Assembly (NCBI RefSeq): GCF_030373265.1
Contig: NZ_JAUCZC010000022.1
Coordinates: 1 to 64,000, forward strand
DNA length: 64,000 nucleotides
Reading direction: 5' to 3'
Source: Blastomonas sp.
Lineage (GTDB): Bacteria; Pseudomonadota; Alphaproteobacteria; Sphingomonadales; Sphingomonadaceae
The first letter of the stretch is position 1, and every line of letters starts with the position of its first letter. This document shows, one piece after another, positions 28,278 through 39,332 of this stretch. The notes under the pieces are model-generated. The model searched no databases and was not told the origin of the DNA. It was given only the letters and a program-made list of their open reading frames with translations. A program made the translations under genes and the position numbers.

Positions 28278-29840
28278 ATGGGCTGGACGCGGCGGGTTTC
28301 GCTGACATGGCGGATTCTGGCGGTCAATATCTTCGCGATCGCGATGCTCGGCGGGGGGCTTTTGTATCTCGACAGCTATCGCGAACAGATCATCCAGGAG
28401 CGGCTCGAACAGGAGCAGCAGAGCATCTGGCTGCTGGCCCACGCGCTGGAGCGGCTGGATGGTCCCGACCGGGTCGCGATGATGACCGCAGTCGGCGCGC
28501 GCTATGGCTCGCGGGTCAGGCTGTATGCCGAGAGCGGCGCGCTGCAGCTCGACAGTTTCCAGCTGGCTGCGCCGACCTATGAACTGCGCAATCCCGATGA
28601 TGAACCCTGGCAGCGCCATGCGGCGCGGCTGCTCGATCAGGGCTTCGACTGGCTGGTCGATGCCCAGCGCGTCGACAGGTTCGTCGAGCGGCAGCCCGAC
28701 CGGCTGACCAACTGGGCCGAGGCAGTCGCCGCACGCGGCAGCCAGCGTGCGCATGCGCGGATGCGCTATGCTGCCGATCGCACCCCGATGATCAGCGCCG
28801 CGATCGCGCTGCCACAGGGTTCAGGCGTGCTGTTCACCAGCTACAACGCCCGAGACATCACCCGGATCGTGCGCGAGGAGCGCTACAATCTCGCGCTTAT
28901 CGTGCTGACCACGGCGTTGGTCTCGATCCTGTTTTCGCTGTTCCTGGCGAGGACCATCGTCCAGCCGCTGCGGCGGCTGGCGAGCGCTGCGGTGCGGGTG
29001 CGGCTCGGCCGCGCGCGCGAGGTGGTGGTGCCGCGATTGCCCTCGCGCGGCGACGAGATCGGCCTGCTGGCGCGCTCGCTGTCCGACATGAGCCTGGCGC
29101 TGCGGCAGAAGATCGACGCCACCGAAGCCTTTGCCGCCGATGTCAGCCATGAGCTCAAGAACCCGCTCGCCTCGTTGCGATCGGCGCTCGAGGGGCTGGG
29201 CAGCGTCAAGGACGAGGGTTTGCGCGCGCAGCTGTTCGATATCGCGTGCAGCGATGTGCGCCGGCTCGACCGGCTGATCACCGACATTTCCGAAGCCTCG
29301 CGGGTCGATGCGCAGCTCACCCGCACCCGATTCGAGCCGATCGATCTGGGCGAGATGATCGAGAATCTGCTCGAACTGCGCCGCACACGCGGCCTTAACC
29401 AGGGGCGCGAGATCGTCTTTGCCCGGCCCCGGCGCGGGGTCGCGGTGGTGATGGGCGAAGGGACGCGGCTCGAGCGCGTGATCTCGAACCTGCTCGACAA
29501 TGCGGTGTCGTTCTCGCTGCCGGGCGGGCTGGTGCGGATCGAGGCGACGCAGGTCCGCACCGAGGAGCAGGCGCGGGTGCTGGTGCGGGTGATCGACGAG
29601 GGCCCGGGGGTGGAACCCAGCGAGCGCGAGGAAATCTTCCGCCGCTTCCACAGCGCCCGGCCCGAGGGCGAGGCCTTCGGCCAGCACAGCGGACTGGGCC
29701 TGGCGATTGCGCGGACGATCATCGAAGGGCATCATGGCGCGATCAGCGTCGATGACCGCGATGACGGAATGACCGGCGCGTGTTTCGAAATTCGGCTGCC
29801 GGGGATGGATCCGGCCGGGCTGCCGATATCACCCGCCTGA
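28278..29840 (+). CDS. chvG: ChvG-type sensor histidine kinase
   Basis: A 520-residue membrane kinase. It has one transmembrane segment near the N-terminus (ILAVNIFAIAMLGGGLLYL), a periplasmic sensor of about 180 residues and a second segment (LALIVLTTALVSILFSLFLA). A HAMP domain follows. The dimerisation box is ADVSHELKNPLAS, with H291 phosphorylated. The ATPase core shows the N box (NLLDNAVSFS), DEGPGV and GLGLAIARTI. The ATG at 28278 gives this layout; an ATG at 28230 would overlap chvI. It probably senses periplasmic pH or envelope stress, as its orthologues do. Confidence 0.9.
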   Translation: MGWTRRVSLTWRILAVNIFAIAMLGGGLLYLDSYREQIIQERLEQEQQSIWLLAHALERLDGPDRVAMMTAVGARYGSRVRLYAESGALQLDSFQLAAPTYELRNPDDEPWQRHAARLLDQGFDWLVDAQRVDRFVERQPDRLTNWAEAVAARGSQRAHARMRYAADRTPMISAAIALPQGSGVLFTSYNARDITRIVREERYNLALIVLTTALVSILFSLFLARTIVQPLRRLASAAVRVRLGRAREVVVPRLPSRGDEIGLLARSLSDMSLALRQKIDATEAFAADVSHELKNPLASLRSALEGLGSVKDEGLRAQLFDIACSDVRRLDRLITDISEASRVDAQLTRTRFEPIDLGEMIENLLELRRTRGLNQGREIVFARPRRGVAVVMGEGTRLERVISNLLDNAVSFSLPGGLVRIEATQVRTEEQARVLVRVIDEGPGVEPSEREEIFRRFHSARPEGEAFGQHSGLGLAIARTIIEGHHGAISVDDRDDGMTGACFEIRLPGMDPAGLPISPA

Positions 29841-29887
29841 CGTCCGCCAAGGGACGCAGCGAACGGAGCCACGAGGGGGGAGGGGCC

Positions 29888-30322
29888 ATGCACCCGGCAG
29901 GACAGTGCATCTATCCGGCGAGCTGTGTCAGCATCGGCGGGGCCGCCGTGCTGATCTCCGGTGCGTCGGGGATCGGCAAATCCGAGCTGGCGCTGGCGCT
30001 GATCGATCGCGGCGCGCAGCTGATCAGCGACGACCAGGTGGCGTTGCGCTGCGAGGGCGAACGGCTGGTGGCATCGCCCGCGCCGAACATCGCCGGGCAG
30101 ATCGAGATGCGCAATCTGGGGTTGATGCCGATGCCGCCCGGGCCGGACTGCCCGGTGGCGCTGCTGATCGAGCTCAACCGCGCCGCGCCGCGCTGGATCG
30201 AGCAATGCGAGCGTCGGGGGATCCTGGGCATCGCCATCCCGCAGATTCTGCTGACCCCCGACAGTGCGGTGCTGGCGATCAAGGCCGAAATGGCGTTGCA
30301 AGCCTATGGCCTGAAAGGCTAG
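29888..30322 (+). CDS. hprK: Short HPr kinase (catalytic domain only)
   Basis: A 144-residue HPr kinase with the phosphate-binding loop GASGIGKS (25-32). It is less than half the length of Gram-positive HprK/P and lacks the N-terminal domain, as is usual in alphaproteobacteria. It should phosphorylate HPr on a serine (S48 of the HPr encoded downstream). A strong ribosome site (GGGGGGAGGGG) lies just before the ATG at 29888. It lies between chvG and rapZ, with 47- and 49-bp gaps. Confidence 0.9.
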   Translation: MHPAGQCIYPASCVSIGGAAVLISGASGIGKSELALALIDRGAQLISDDQVALRCEGERLVASPAPNIAGQIEMRNLGLMPMPPGPDCPVALLIELNRAAPRWIEQCERRGILGIAIPQILLTPDSAVLAIKAEMALQAYGLKG

Positions 30323-30371
30323 GCCTGGCGCAGAGTTGCGGCGCGTTGCGTGCCGCGCCAGGGGTGGCGTT

Positions 30372-31331
30372 ATGACCGGTTCCACAAATGATGCGGCCGC
30401 AGGGGCCGCAGAGCGTGCTTCCCCCCAGCGGGTGATGCTGGTCACCGGCCTGTCGGGCGCGGGCAAGACCACCGCGCTCAAGACGCTGGAAGACCTAGGC
30501 TGGGAGGCGATCGACAATTTCCCGATCCGGCTGCTGCCGCTGTTGATGGACACGCCGCAATCGGTGGGACGGCACGAGATGGGCCGTCCGCTGGCGATCG
30601 GCTTCGACACGCGCACCCGAGGGTTCGACCCCGCATCGATCGTGCGGCAGGTGCGCGATCTGGAAAAGCATCCCGATTATGCTGTGAGCACCCTGTTCCT
30701 CGATTGTGCGGGCCGCGAACTGCAGCGCCGCTATGCCGAGACCCGGCGCCGGCACCCGATGGCGCAGGACCGTTCGGCAGAAGCGGGGATCGCCGAGGAG
30801 CGCGAGTGGCTGCAGCCGCTGCGCCGCTGGTCGGAAAACGTCATCGACACCACCGACATGCCGATGTCCGACCTGCAGCAGGAAATCCGCCGCCGTTTCG
30901 CGCTCGAGCAATCGCCCACCAGCATCATCGTCACCAGCTTCGGCTTTGCGCGCGGAATGCCGCCCAGCGCCGATCTGGTGTTCGACATGCGCTTCCTGCG
31001 CAATCCCCACTGGGACCGCTCCCTGCGCGAAATGACCGGGCTGGATGCGCCGGTGGGGGAGTTCGTGATGAAGGACACCGCCTATCAGGGGGCTGTCGAC
31101 CGAATCGTCGATCTGCTGACCTTTCTGCTGCCGCGCTATCAGGCCGGCGCCAAGGCCTATGTCCATATCGCGATCGGGTGTACCGGGGGGAGACACCGCT
31201 CGGTGTTCGTCGCCGAGGAGATAACCAAACGCTTGCAAGCAGCGGGCTTTTGTCCCACTGTCCAGCATCGCAACCTGACGTCAAGACCCGTCGATGCCAT
31301 AGAAGGTAGCCCCGTGCAGCCGCCCGTTTGA
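30372..31331 (+). CDS. rapZ: RapZ-type nucleotide-binding protein
   Basis: A 319-residue RapZ/YvcJ protein. The N-terminal P-loop is GLSGAGKT (26-33), with DNFPIRLLP and DTRTRGF following. The C-terminal domain has HIAIGCTGGRHRSVFVAEE, which in E. coli binds GlmZ/GlmY small RNAs. GlmZ itself is not known outside enterobacteria, so its RNA partner here is unknown. The ATG at 30372 is preferred over the frame opening at 30336. Its place between hprK and the PTS genes is standard. Confidence 0.93.
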   Translation: MTGSTNDAAAGAAERASPQRVMLVTGLSGAGKTTALKTLEDLGWEAIDNFPIRLLPLLMDTPQSVGRHEMGRPLAIGFDTRTRGFDPASIVRQVRDLEKHPDYAVSTLFLDCAGRELQRRYAETRRRHPMAQDRSAEAGIAEEREWLQPLRRWSENVIDTTDMPMSDLQQEIRRRFALEQSPTSIIVTSFGFARGMPPSADLVFDMRFLRNPHWDRSLREMTGLDAPVGEFVMKDTAYQGAVDRIVDLLTFLLPRYQAGAKAYVHIAIGCTGGRHRSVFVAEEITKRLQAAGFCPTVQHRNLTSRPVDAIEGSPVQPPV

Positions 31332-31445
31332 TGGCGGCAAAGAGGGCGAGGAGAGTTCAGGAATTCGGCGCAGGGTCAGACCGAGACATCTTCAAGAACC
31401 AAACAACTTGGCTCAGATACAGGCACATTGGTACAAGCATCCCCT

Positions 31446-31856
31446 ATGATTGGTCTTATTCTCGTCACCCATGGACGGCTCGCGCAGGAGTTTCTGGTCG
31501 CGATGGAACATGTGGTCGGCAAACAGCAGAACATCGAAACCATCGCCATCGGACCCAACGATGACATGGAGCAGCGCCGTGCGGATATCGCAGGCGCCAT
31601 CGCCAAGGTGGACAGCGGGCAGGGGGTCATCGTGCTCACCGACCTGTTCGGCGGCACGCCCTCGAACCTGGCGATCTCGCTGCTCGATGCGGGCAGGGTC
31701 GAGGTGATCGCGGGCGTCAACCTGCCGATGCTGATCCGGCTGGAAGGCGCGCGCCGATCGATGAACGTGCGCGACGCGGTCGCCGCGGCGCGCGAGGCCG
31801 GGCAGAAATACATCAGCGTGGCCTCCGACCTTCTGGGGCAGGAAAGCGCGCAATGA
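31446..31856 (+). CDS. PTS EIIA component, mannose type
   Basis: A 136-residue EIIA-Man-like protein with the phosphoacceptor H9 in LVTHGRLA. GGTPSNLAISLL is the other signature. It is not accompanied by EIIB, EIIC or EIID genes, so it is probably regulatory rather than a sugar transporter. Its stop overlaps the HPr start by 4 bp (ATGA). The start at 31446 fits the family N-terminus; an upstream in-frame start at 31428 is less likely. Confidence 0.92.
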   Translation: MIGLILVTHGRLAQEFLVAMEHVVGKQQNIETIAIGPNDDMEQRRADIAGAIAKVDSGQGVIVLTDLFGGTPSNLAISLLDAGRVEVIAGVNLPMLIRLEGARRSMNVRDAVAAAREAGQKYISVASDLLGQESAQ

Positions 31857-32125
31857 ACACGCAAACGGTGACGATCACCAACGCAAGGGGGCTCCACGCC
31901 CGCGCCAGCGCCAAGTTCGTCACCGCGGTCGCGCGGCTGCCCGAAACGGTCACGGTGCATGTCAGCAAGGATGACAATGTCGTCACCGGCAGCTCGATCA
32001 TGGGGCTGATGATGCTCGGCGCAGCACGCGGCGACAGCATCACCATCAGCGTCGAGGGCGAAGGCGCCGACGCCGCGCTCAAGAAGCTCGTCGGGCTGGT
32101 GATGGACGGTTTCGGCGAGGACTGA
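31853..32125 (+). CDS. ptsH: Phosphocarrier protein HPr
   Basis: A 90-residue HPr. H15 in GLHARASAKF accepts phosphate from enzyme I, which is not encoded in this window. S48 in GSSIMGLMMLGA corresponds to the serine phosphorylated by HprK. Together with HprK, RapZ and EIIA it makes a PTS-type phosphorelay that is regulatory in alphaproteobacteria. The 4-bp overlap with the EIIA gene suggests translational coupling. Confidence 0.95.
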   Translation: MNTQTVTITNARGLHARASAKFVTAVARLPETVTVHVSKDDNVVTGSSIMGLMMLGAARGDSITISVEGEGADAALKKLVGLVMDGFGED

Positions 32126-32144
32126 CCGTCCCGTCCGTTTTGCC

Positions 32145-32951
32145 ATGACCACCGATCGGCTCATCATCACCGGCTTTTCCAACCCCGCGGTCAAGGCGGC
32201 GCGCAGCTTGCGCGAGAAGAAGCACCGCAAGCGCGAGGGCCGCTTCCTCGCCGAGGGCCTCAGGCTGCTGACCGAGGCGCGCGAGGCGGGGATCGTGCCC
32301 GAAGCCCTGTGGCTGGGCCAGCACCGCGACCCGCACCCTCTGGTCGACGCGCTCGAACGCGCGGTGAGCGACGCCGGCGGGACGATCTACGAGACCACCA
32401 CCGACATCCTGTCCAAGATCTCGGGCAAGGACAATCCGCAGACCGTGCTGGGCGTGTTCGCCGACCTGCCGACTGCGCTTGATCATCTCGACCGCTCGCG
32501 CTCGGCCATCTGGCTGGTGGCGCAGGCGATGCGCGATCCCGGCAACCTCGGCACCATGCTGCGCACCTGCGACGCGGTGGGGGCGGGCGGGCTGATCCTG
32601 GTCGACCAGTGCGTCGATCCGTTCTCGGTCGAGGCGGTGCGCGCCAGCATGGGCGCGGTGTTCACCGTGCCGCTGGCGCAGGCCGGCTGGGACGAGTTCC
32701 TGCCCTGGCTGCGCGCTGGCCCCGGGCAGCTGGTCGGCACCAGCCTCAACACCACCCACGACTATCGCGGCGCGGCCTATGCCCGCCCCACCTTCCTGCT
32801 GATCGGCAACGAGGCGCAGGGGCTCCCCGAGGCGTACGAGGCCGAGTGCGACCTGCTGGTCAAGATCCCGATGCTGGGCAAGGCCGACAGCCTCAACGCC
32901 GCGGTGGCCGGTGCTGTGATGGCGTACGAGGTGCTGGCACAGCAGGGGTGA
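32145..32951 (+). CDS. TrmH family RNA 2'-O-methyltransferase
   Basis: A 268-residue SPOUT-class methyltransferase that probably methylates rRNA or tRNA riboses. An N-terminal substrate-binding domain (KKHRKREGRFLAEGLRLL) precedes the knotted catalytic domain with AMRDPGNLGTMLRTCDAVGA, FLLIGNEAQGLP and KIPMLGKADSLNAAVAGAV. The last three are the classical TrmH motifs 1-3. It begins 19 bp after HPr on the same strand and may be in the same transcript. The exact RNA target cannot be told. Confidence 0.9.
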   Translation: MTTDRLIITGFSNPAVKAARSLREKKHRKREGRFLAEGLRLLTEAREAGIVPEALWLGQHRDPHPLVDALERAVSDAGGTIYETTTDILSKISGKDNPQTVLGVFADLPTALDHLDRSRSAIWLVAQAMRDPGNLGTMLRTCDAVGAGGLILVDQCVDPFSVEAVRASMGAVFTVPLAQAGWDEFLPWLRAGPGQLVGTSLNTTHDYRGAAYARPTFLLIGNEAQGLPEAYEAECDLLVKIPMLGKADSLNAAVAGAVMAYEVLAQQG

Positions 32952-32961
32952 GGGCGGCGGC

Positions 32962-33114
32962 TCTCTCCCGTTGAGCTTCGCTCGCCTGCGGCTCAGGGGA
33001 GAGATACGCAGGCTTGCCAGCGTGCTGGCTAGCCGGAGTTGAGAGGGCCTGTGGCAATCGCGAGGTTGCACGACGCCCCCCCCTCCCAACCCTCTCCCCT
33101 GAAGGAGAGAGGGC
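32962..33114. repeat. Palindromic repeat family C copy 1
   Basis: Left arm CTCTCCCGTTGAGCTTCGCT, then GGAGAGATACGCAGGCTTGC and GCTAGCCGGAGTTGAGAGGG. The right arm ends CCTCTCCCCTGAAGGAGAGAGGG. A second copy lies at 46472. It fills the gap after the TrmH gene. Confidence 0.75.
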
Positions 33115-33115
33115 T

Positions 33116-33289
33116 TCATCCCCGCAACCGCCTCTTCCCCTTCAGCCGGCTGGTCAGGTGATACCGCCCGCAGCGATCGCAGGCATAAGGGCGCAGTTCG
33201 ACGTCTGCCGCCAGCGCCGCAGCGACGGCCTCTGCTTCGCTCGCATACTGGCGCTTGCGCTGGCAGATGCTGAGGCGGGTGCTGGGCAT
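33116..33289 (-). CDS. Small hypothetical protein with a CxxC zinc-knuckle-like motif
   Basis: A 57-residue basic protein, MPSTRLSICQRKRQYASEAE at the start, with YACDRCGRYHLTSR near the end. The CDRC plus HL... pattern looks like a small zinc-binding fold, and the N-terminal C9 may join in. The ATG at 33289 has AGAGGGAA upstream; a longer frame from 33325 is possible. Proteins of this kind are common in sphingomonads, in my recollection, but have no known role. It lies head-to-head with the M28 peptidase gene. Confidence 0.65.
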   Translation of the reverse strand: MPSTRLSICQRKRQYASEAEAVAAALAADVELRPYACDRCGRYHLTSRLKGKRRLRG

Positions 33290-33334
33290 GGTTCCCTCTT
33301 GCACCAGCGCCGCGCTTTGCGCCATGACGATGGC

Positions 33335-36390
<3,056 letters not shown>

Positions 36391-36396
36391 CGCTCG

Positions 36397-36657
36397 ATGA
36401 TCGAACTGATCCCCTATATGCTGATGCTGGTCTGGCCCGCGCCCGATCAGCCCGGCGGGTTCGAGATCGAGCGGGTAGCGAGCCTGTTCGCCAGCGAGGC
36501 GGACTGCGACCAGGCGGCAGCACAGTTGGTCGCCGACGCGTCGGGCAGAGCGATGGCGCATCGCTGCCTGCCGGTGCCCAACACCACAGAATATGACCGG
36601 CTGTTCGCGCAGATCGACGCGAAACGCAGCGCACCTTCGCCCGAGCGCGGCGAATGA
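36397..36657 (+). CDS. Small hypothetical protein coupled to rsmB-type gene
   Basis: An 86-residue protein that I do not recognise. It starts MIELIPYMLMLVWPAPDQPG, a short hydrophobic stretch without a clear cleavage site, and has two cysteines (one in EADCDQAAAQLV and one in AHRCLPVP). It lies 6 bp after guaB and overlaps the methyltransferase gene by 4 bp (ATGA), so it is probably translated in this operon. GC-rich third positions support it being coding. Confidence 0.6.
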   Translation: MIELIPYMLMLVWPAPDQPGGFEIERVASLFASEADCDQAAAQLVADASGRAMAHRCLPVPNTTEYDRLFAQIDAKRSAPSPERGE

Positions 36658-37880
36658 CGCCTGCGGCCCGCGTCCAGGCGGCGATCGATCTGGTCGATGC
36701 GATCCTCAAGGCCGCGCGCGGGCAGGGGGCGAGCGCGGACACCTTGGCGCGCAACTTCTTCCGCGATCGGCGCTATATGGGCTCGGGCGACCGCCGCGCG
36801 GTGCGCGAGCTTGCCTATCGCGCGGTCCGGCGCTTCGGCGAGATCCCCGATACCGGCCGCGCCGCGATGGCCGCACTGGCGCGCGAGGATGCAGAGCTAG
36901 CCGCGTTGTTCGACGGCAGCGGCTATGGCCCTGCGGCGCTCAGCGAGACTGAACCGGTGGCGAGCGGCGGGGTGATCCCCGGCTGGATCGAGGCGCGCCT
37001 GCCCGGATTGTTCGACGCCGCGGAGAAGGACGCGCTGCTCGACCGCGCCGCGCTCGACCTGCGCTACGCTCCCAACCGCACTGATCGTGCCGCGCTCGCC
37101 GCGCACTGGCCCGAGATCGAATTCAGCGACGCGCTGCCCCGTGCGGCGCGGCTGCCCAACGGCACCGCCATCGAGGACAGCGACCTGTGGCAACAGGGTG
37201 CGGTCGACGTGCAGGACTGGGGCAGCCAGGCGATCGTCGCGGCGTGCGATGGCGCCGATGCCACCTTAGTGATCGATCTGTGCGCCGGCGCGGGCGGCAA
37301 GACCCTGGCGCTCTCGGCGATGCTGCCCACCGCGCGGATCATCGCATCGGACACCAGCCGCGACCGGCTCGCGGCTATGGAACCGCGCCGCAGGCGGGCC
37401 GGACCCGACACCATCGAGACTGTGCTGCTCAACCCCAAGCGCGAATGGGACAGCCTCGAGCCCTTCGAGGGCCAGGCCGATGTCGTGCTGGTCGATGCAC
37501 CGTGCAGCGGCTCGGGCACCTGGCGGCGCAACCCCGAGACTCGCTGGCGGCTGACGCCTGATCGGCTCGACAAGCTCGTCGCCGAACAGGCGCGGCTGAT
37601 CGCCATCGCGATGCGGCTGGTGCGGCCCGGCGGGGCTCTGGTCTATGCGGTGTGTTCGCTGCTCCCCGACGAGGGGCCCCGGCAGGTCGCACGCGCCTTG
37701 AAGGACCAGCCCGGTTGGCATATATCCTTGGAACATATGAACATTGGCCGTCCTGTTAGGGCCGATGGCGCGCTGGCCGGATCGCACGATTCCGCCGCCC
37801 AGCCCGCCGGAATGCTCCTGACGCCGCATCACGACGGCACCGATGGCTTTTTCTTCACAAGGGCGATCCGGTCGTGTTAG
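36654..37880 (+). CDS. RsmB-type 16S rRNA cytosine-C5 methyltransferase
   Basis: A 408-residue NOL1/NOP2/Sun family enzyme. The N-terminal helical NusB-like part is followed by a SAM-binding domain (VIDLCAGAGGKTLALSA). The two catalytic cysteines are C284 in DAPCSGSGTWRRNPE and C334 in VCSLLPDEG. This is the standard pair for cytosine-5 methyl transfer. RsmB (C967) is the closest known type, but other rRNA positions are possible. Its start overlaps the preceding small gene. Confidence 0.88.
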   Translation: MTPAARVQAAIDLVDAILKAARGQGASADTLARNFFRDRRYMGSGDRRAVRELAYRAVRRFGEIPDTGRAAMAALAREDAELAALFDGSGYGPAALSETEPVASGGVIPGWIEARLPGLFDAAEKDALLDRAALDLRYAPNRTDRAALAAHWPEIEFSDALPRAARLPNGTAIEDSDLWQQGAVDVQDWGSQAIVAACDGADATLVIDLCAGAGGKTLALSAMLPTARIIASDTSRDRLAAMEPRRRRAGPDTIETVLLNPKREWDSLEPFEGQADVVLVDAPCSGSGTWRRNPETRWRLTPDRLDKLVAEQARLIAIAMRLVRPGGALVYAVCSLLPDEGPRQVARALKDQPGWHISLEHMNIGRPVRADGALAGSHDSAAQPAGMLLTPHHDGTDGFFFTRAIRSC

Positions 37881-37906
37881 CCTTGCGGCCAACCTGGGAG
37901 ACTATC

Positions 37907-38428
37907 ATGCGTTTCACGCCCGCAGCCATCGCGCTGTCACTGGCTCTTGCCACCGTATCGAGCACCGGCATCGGCCAGCCGATCCGCTATGTCGTCAATC
38001 CCGCGTCGCAGGCGCTGCTCGACGAAGGCTCGCGCGTGCAGCAGACCGGCGATCTCGACGAGGCGATCGGGCTGTACGAGGCCGCGCTGGCGGTCGATCC
38101 GGGCAACCGCAGCGCCTATATCGCGCTGGCGCAGGTCGCGAGTGCGCAGAACCTGCCCGGCAAGGCGATCCGCTTCTACCGCGAGGCGCTCCGTCTCGAC
38201 CCCAATGACGTCGCCGCATTGGCAGGCCAGGGCGAAGCGATGGTCCAGCGCGGCGCGGTCGAAAAGGCCCGCCGCAACCTGGTGCGCATCGAAGCTTTGT
38301 GCACCACCGGCTGCACCGAAGCCGGCCGCCTGACCACCGCCATCGACACCGCCGCCGCCCGCCCGGTGCTGTCGGCAGAGGCGGTCGCGTCCACGCCCAC
38401 GGTGGCGCCGGTGACCGAGCAGCCTTGA
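37907..38428 (+). CDS. Exported tetratricopeptide repeat protein
   Basis: A 173-residue protein with a signal-like N-terminus (FTPAAIALSLALATVSSTGIG), two clear TPR units (residues about 42-110: ALLDEGSRVQQTGDLDEAIG and AQNLPGKAIRFYREALRLDP) and a disordered proline/threonine tail. Two cysteines (CTTGC) may form a disulfide. The ATG at 37907 has GGGAG 7 nt upstream. The function is unknown; it may be an adaptor in the periplasm. Confidence 0.8.
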   Translation: MRFTPAAIALSLALATVSSTGIGQPIRYVVNPASQALLDEGSRVQQTGDLDEAIGLYEAALAVDPGNRSAYIALAQVASAQNLPGKAIRFYREALRLDPNDVAALAGQGEAMVQRGAVEKARRNLVRIEALCTTGCTEAGRLTTAIDTAAARPVLSAEAVASTPTVAPVTEQP

Positions 38429-38467
38429 GCCGGTTGGGCTGAGGCCCGCAGCCTTCGCAACACCTTG

Positions 38468-38594
38468 AAATCCTCCCCTGACAGGGGAGGGGGACCGCCC
38501 GCACAGCGGGTGGTGGAGGGGTGTCCACGTCGGCGAGAGGGTGACACCCCTCCGTCAGGCTACGCCTGCCACCTCCCCTTGCAGGGGAGGATTT
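38468..38594 (+). repeat. Palindromic repeat family B copy 2
   Basis: AAATCCTCCCCTGACAGGGG at the left end and CCTTGCAGGGGAGGATTT at the right, with GTGTCCACGTCGGCGAGAGG in the middle. It is almost identical to copy 3 at 38755, including the sequence before the left arm (TGAGGCCCGCAGCCTTCGC here, CGAGGCCCGAGGTCTTCGC there). Confidence 0.9.
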
Positions 38595-38754
38595 CGAGCA
38601 AAAGTCGAATGGTGTTTCCATGGAATTTCTGGCGGTGGGCTCGTCTTGGGGCAGCCGTTCCAATGTGATGCTTCTTCGGCGATCACTGATGCAGCGGTGA
38701 CCGGGCATCCTTGAACGCAGGTGGGCCGAGGCCCGAGGTCTTCGCGACCCCTTA

Positions 38755-38882
38755 AAATCCTCCCCTGGCAGGGGAGGGGGACCGCCCGCATAGCGGGTGG
38801 TGGAGGGGTGTCCACGTCGGCGAGAGGGTGACACCCCTCCGTCAGGCTACGCCTGCCACCTCCCCTTGCAGGGGAGGATTTT
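38755..38882 (+). repeat. Palindromic repeat family B copy 3
   Basis: Nearly identical to copy 2 across the whole unit, in the same orientation and 287 bp further on. The two copies and the 160 bp between them occupy the gap after the TPR gene, in which I see no other coding sequence. Confidence 0.9.
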
Positions 38883-38944
38883 GGGGTGGTGCGCAGGCCA
38901 GCTTTGGGCCAATCTTGCTTGCGGTGACAGCATGGAGAAGCGTC

Positions 38945-39267
38945 ATGCCCAGCTAGGCCAAATTCAACAGCGATGCCTTCGAAGCGATCCACGCGTCCGC
39001 CTCCACGCTGCGTAAGGTGGGGGCGATCGACAGGGCGACCATGCGCAGTTTCGACAAAAGCTGTCTGGCAGCGCCGCCTACACCAACCCCGAACAGATCA
39101 AACAACTGCGCGAAACGGATCGCGTAAGCCATCCGGTGTTTGCCCGCTATCTCAACACCAGCGAAAGTACCGTTGAGAAATGGGAAACCGGAGCCAAACG
39201 CCCCAGCGGCATGGCGCTCAAACTGCTCGCCGTCGTGCAGAAGCATGGGTTGGGAGTTTTGGGCTAG
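38945..39267 (+). pseudogene. Broken XRE-type antitoxin (HigA/NadS-like)
   Basis: The DNA reads like a helix-turn-helix antitoxin: AKFNSDAFEAIHASASTLRK then, in another frame, EQIKQLRETDRVSHPVFARY, LNTSESTVEKWETGAKRPSG and LKLLAVVQKHGL up to the stop at 39265. A TAG stands at codon 4 after the ATG at 38945, and a frameshift near 39060 separates the two halves. The second part is the Cro/CI-type DNA-binding domain. It is therefore a remnant, and no toxin gene remains beside it. Confidence 0.8.
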
Positions 39268-39332
39268 ATTGGTGTTTCAGATGCCTTAGATACCCGATGA
39301 CCACCGCTAGCCATCCGTGCTAAATCGCTGCC

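Noticed and set aside
38468-38882. Two spaced repeats as a CRISPR array
   Set aside because: The units are 127 bp long, palindromic and number only two; dispersed copies elsewhere show an extragenic repeat family.
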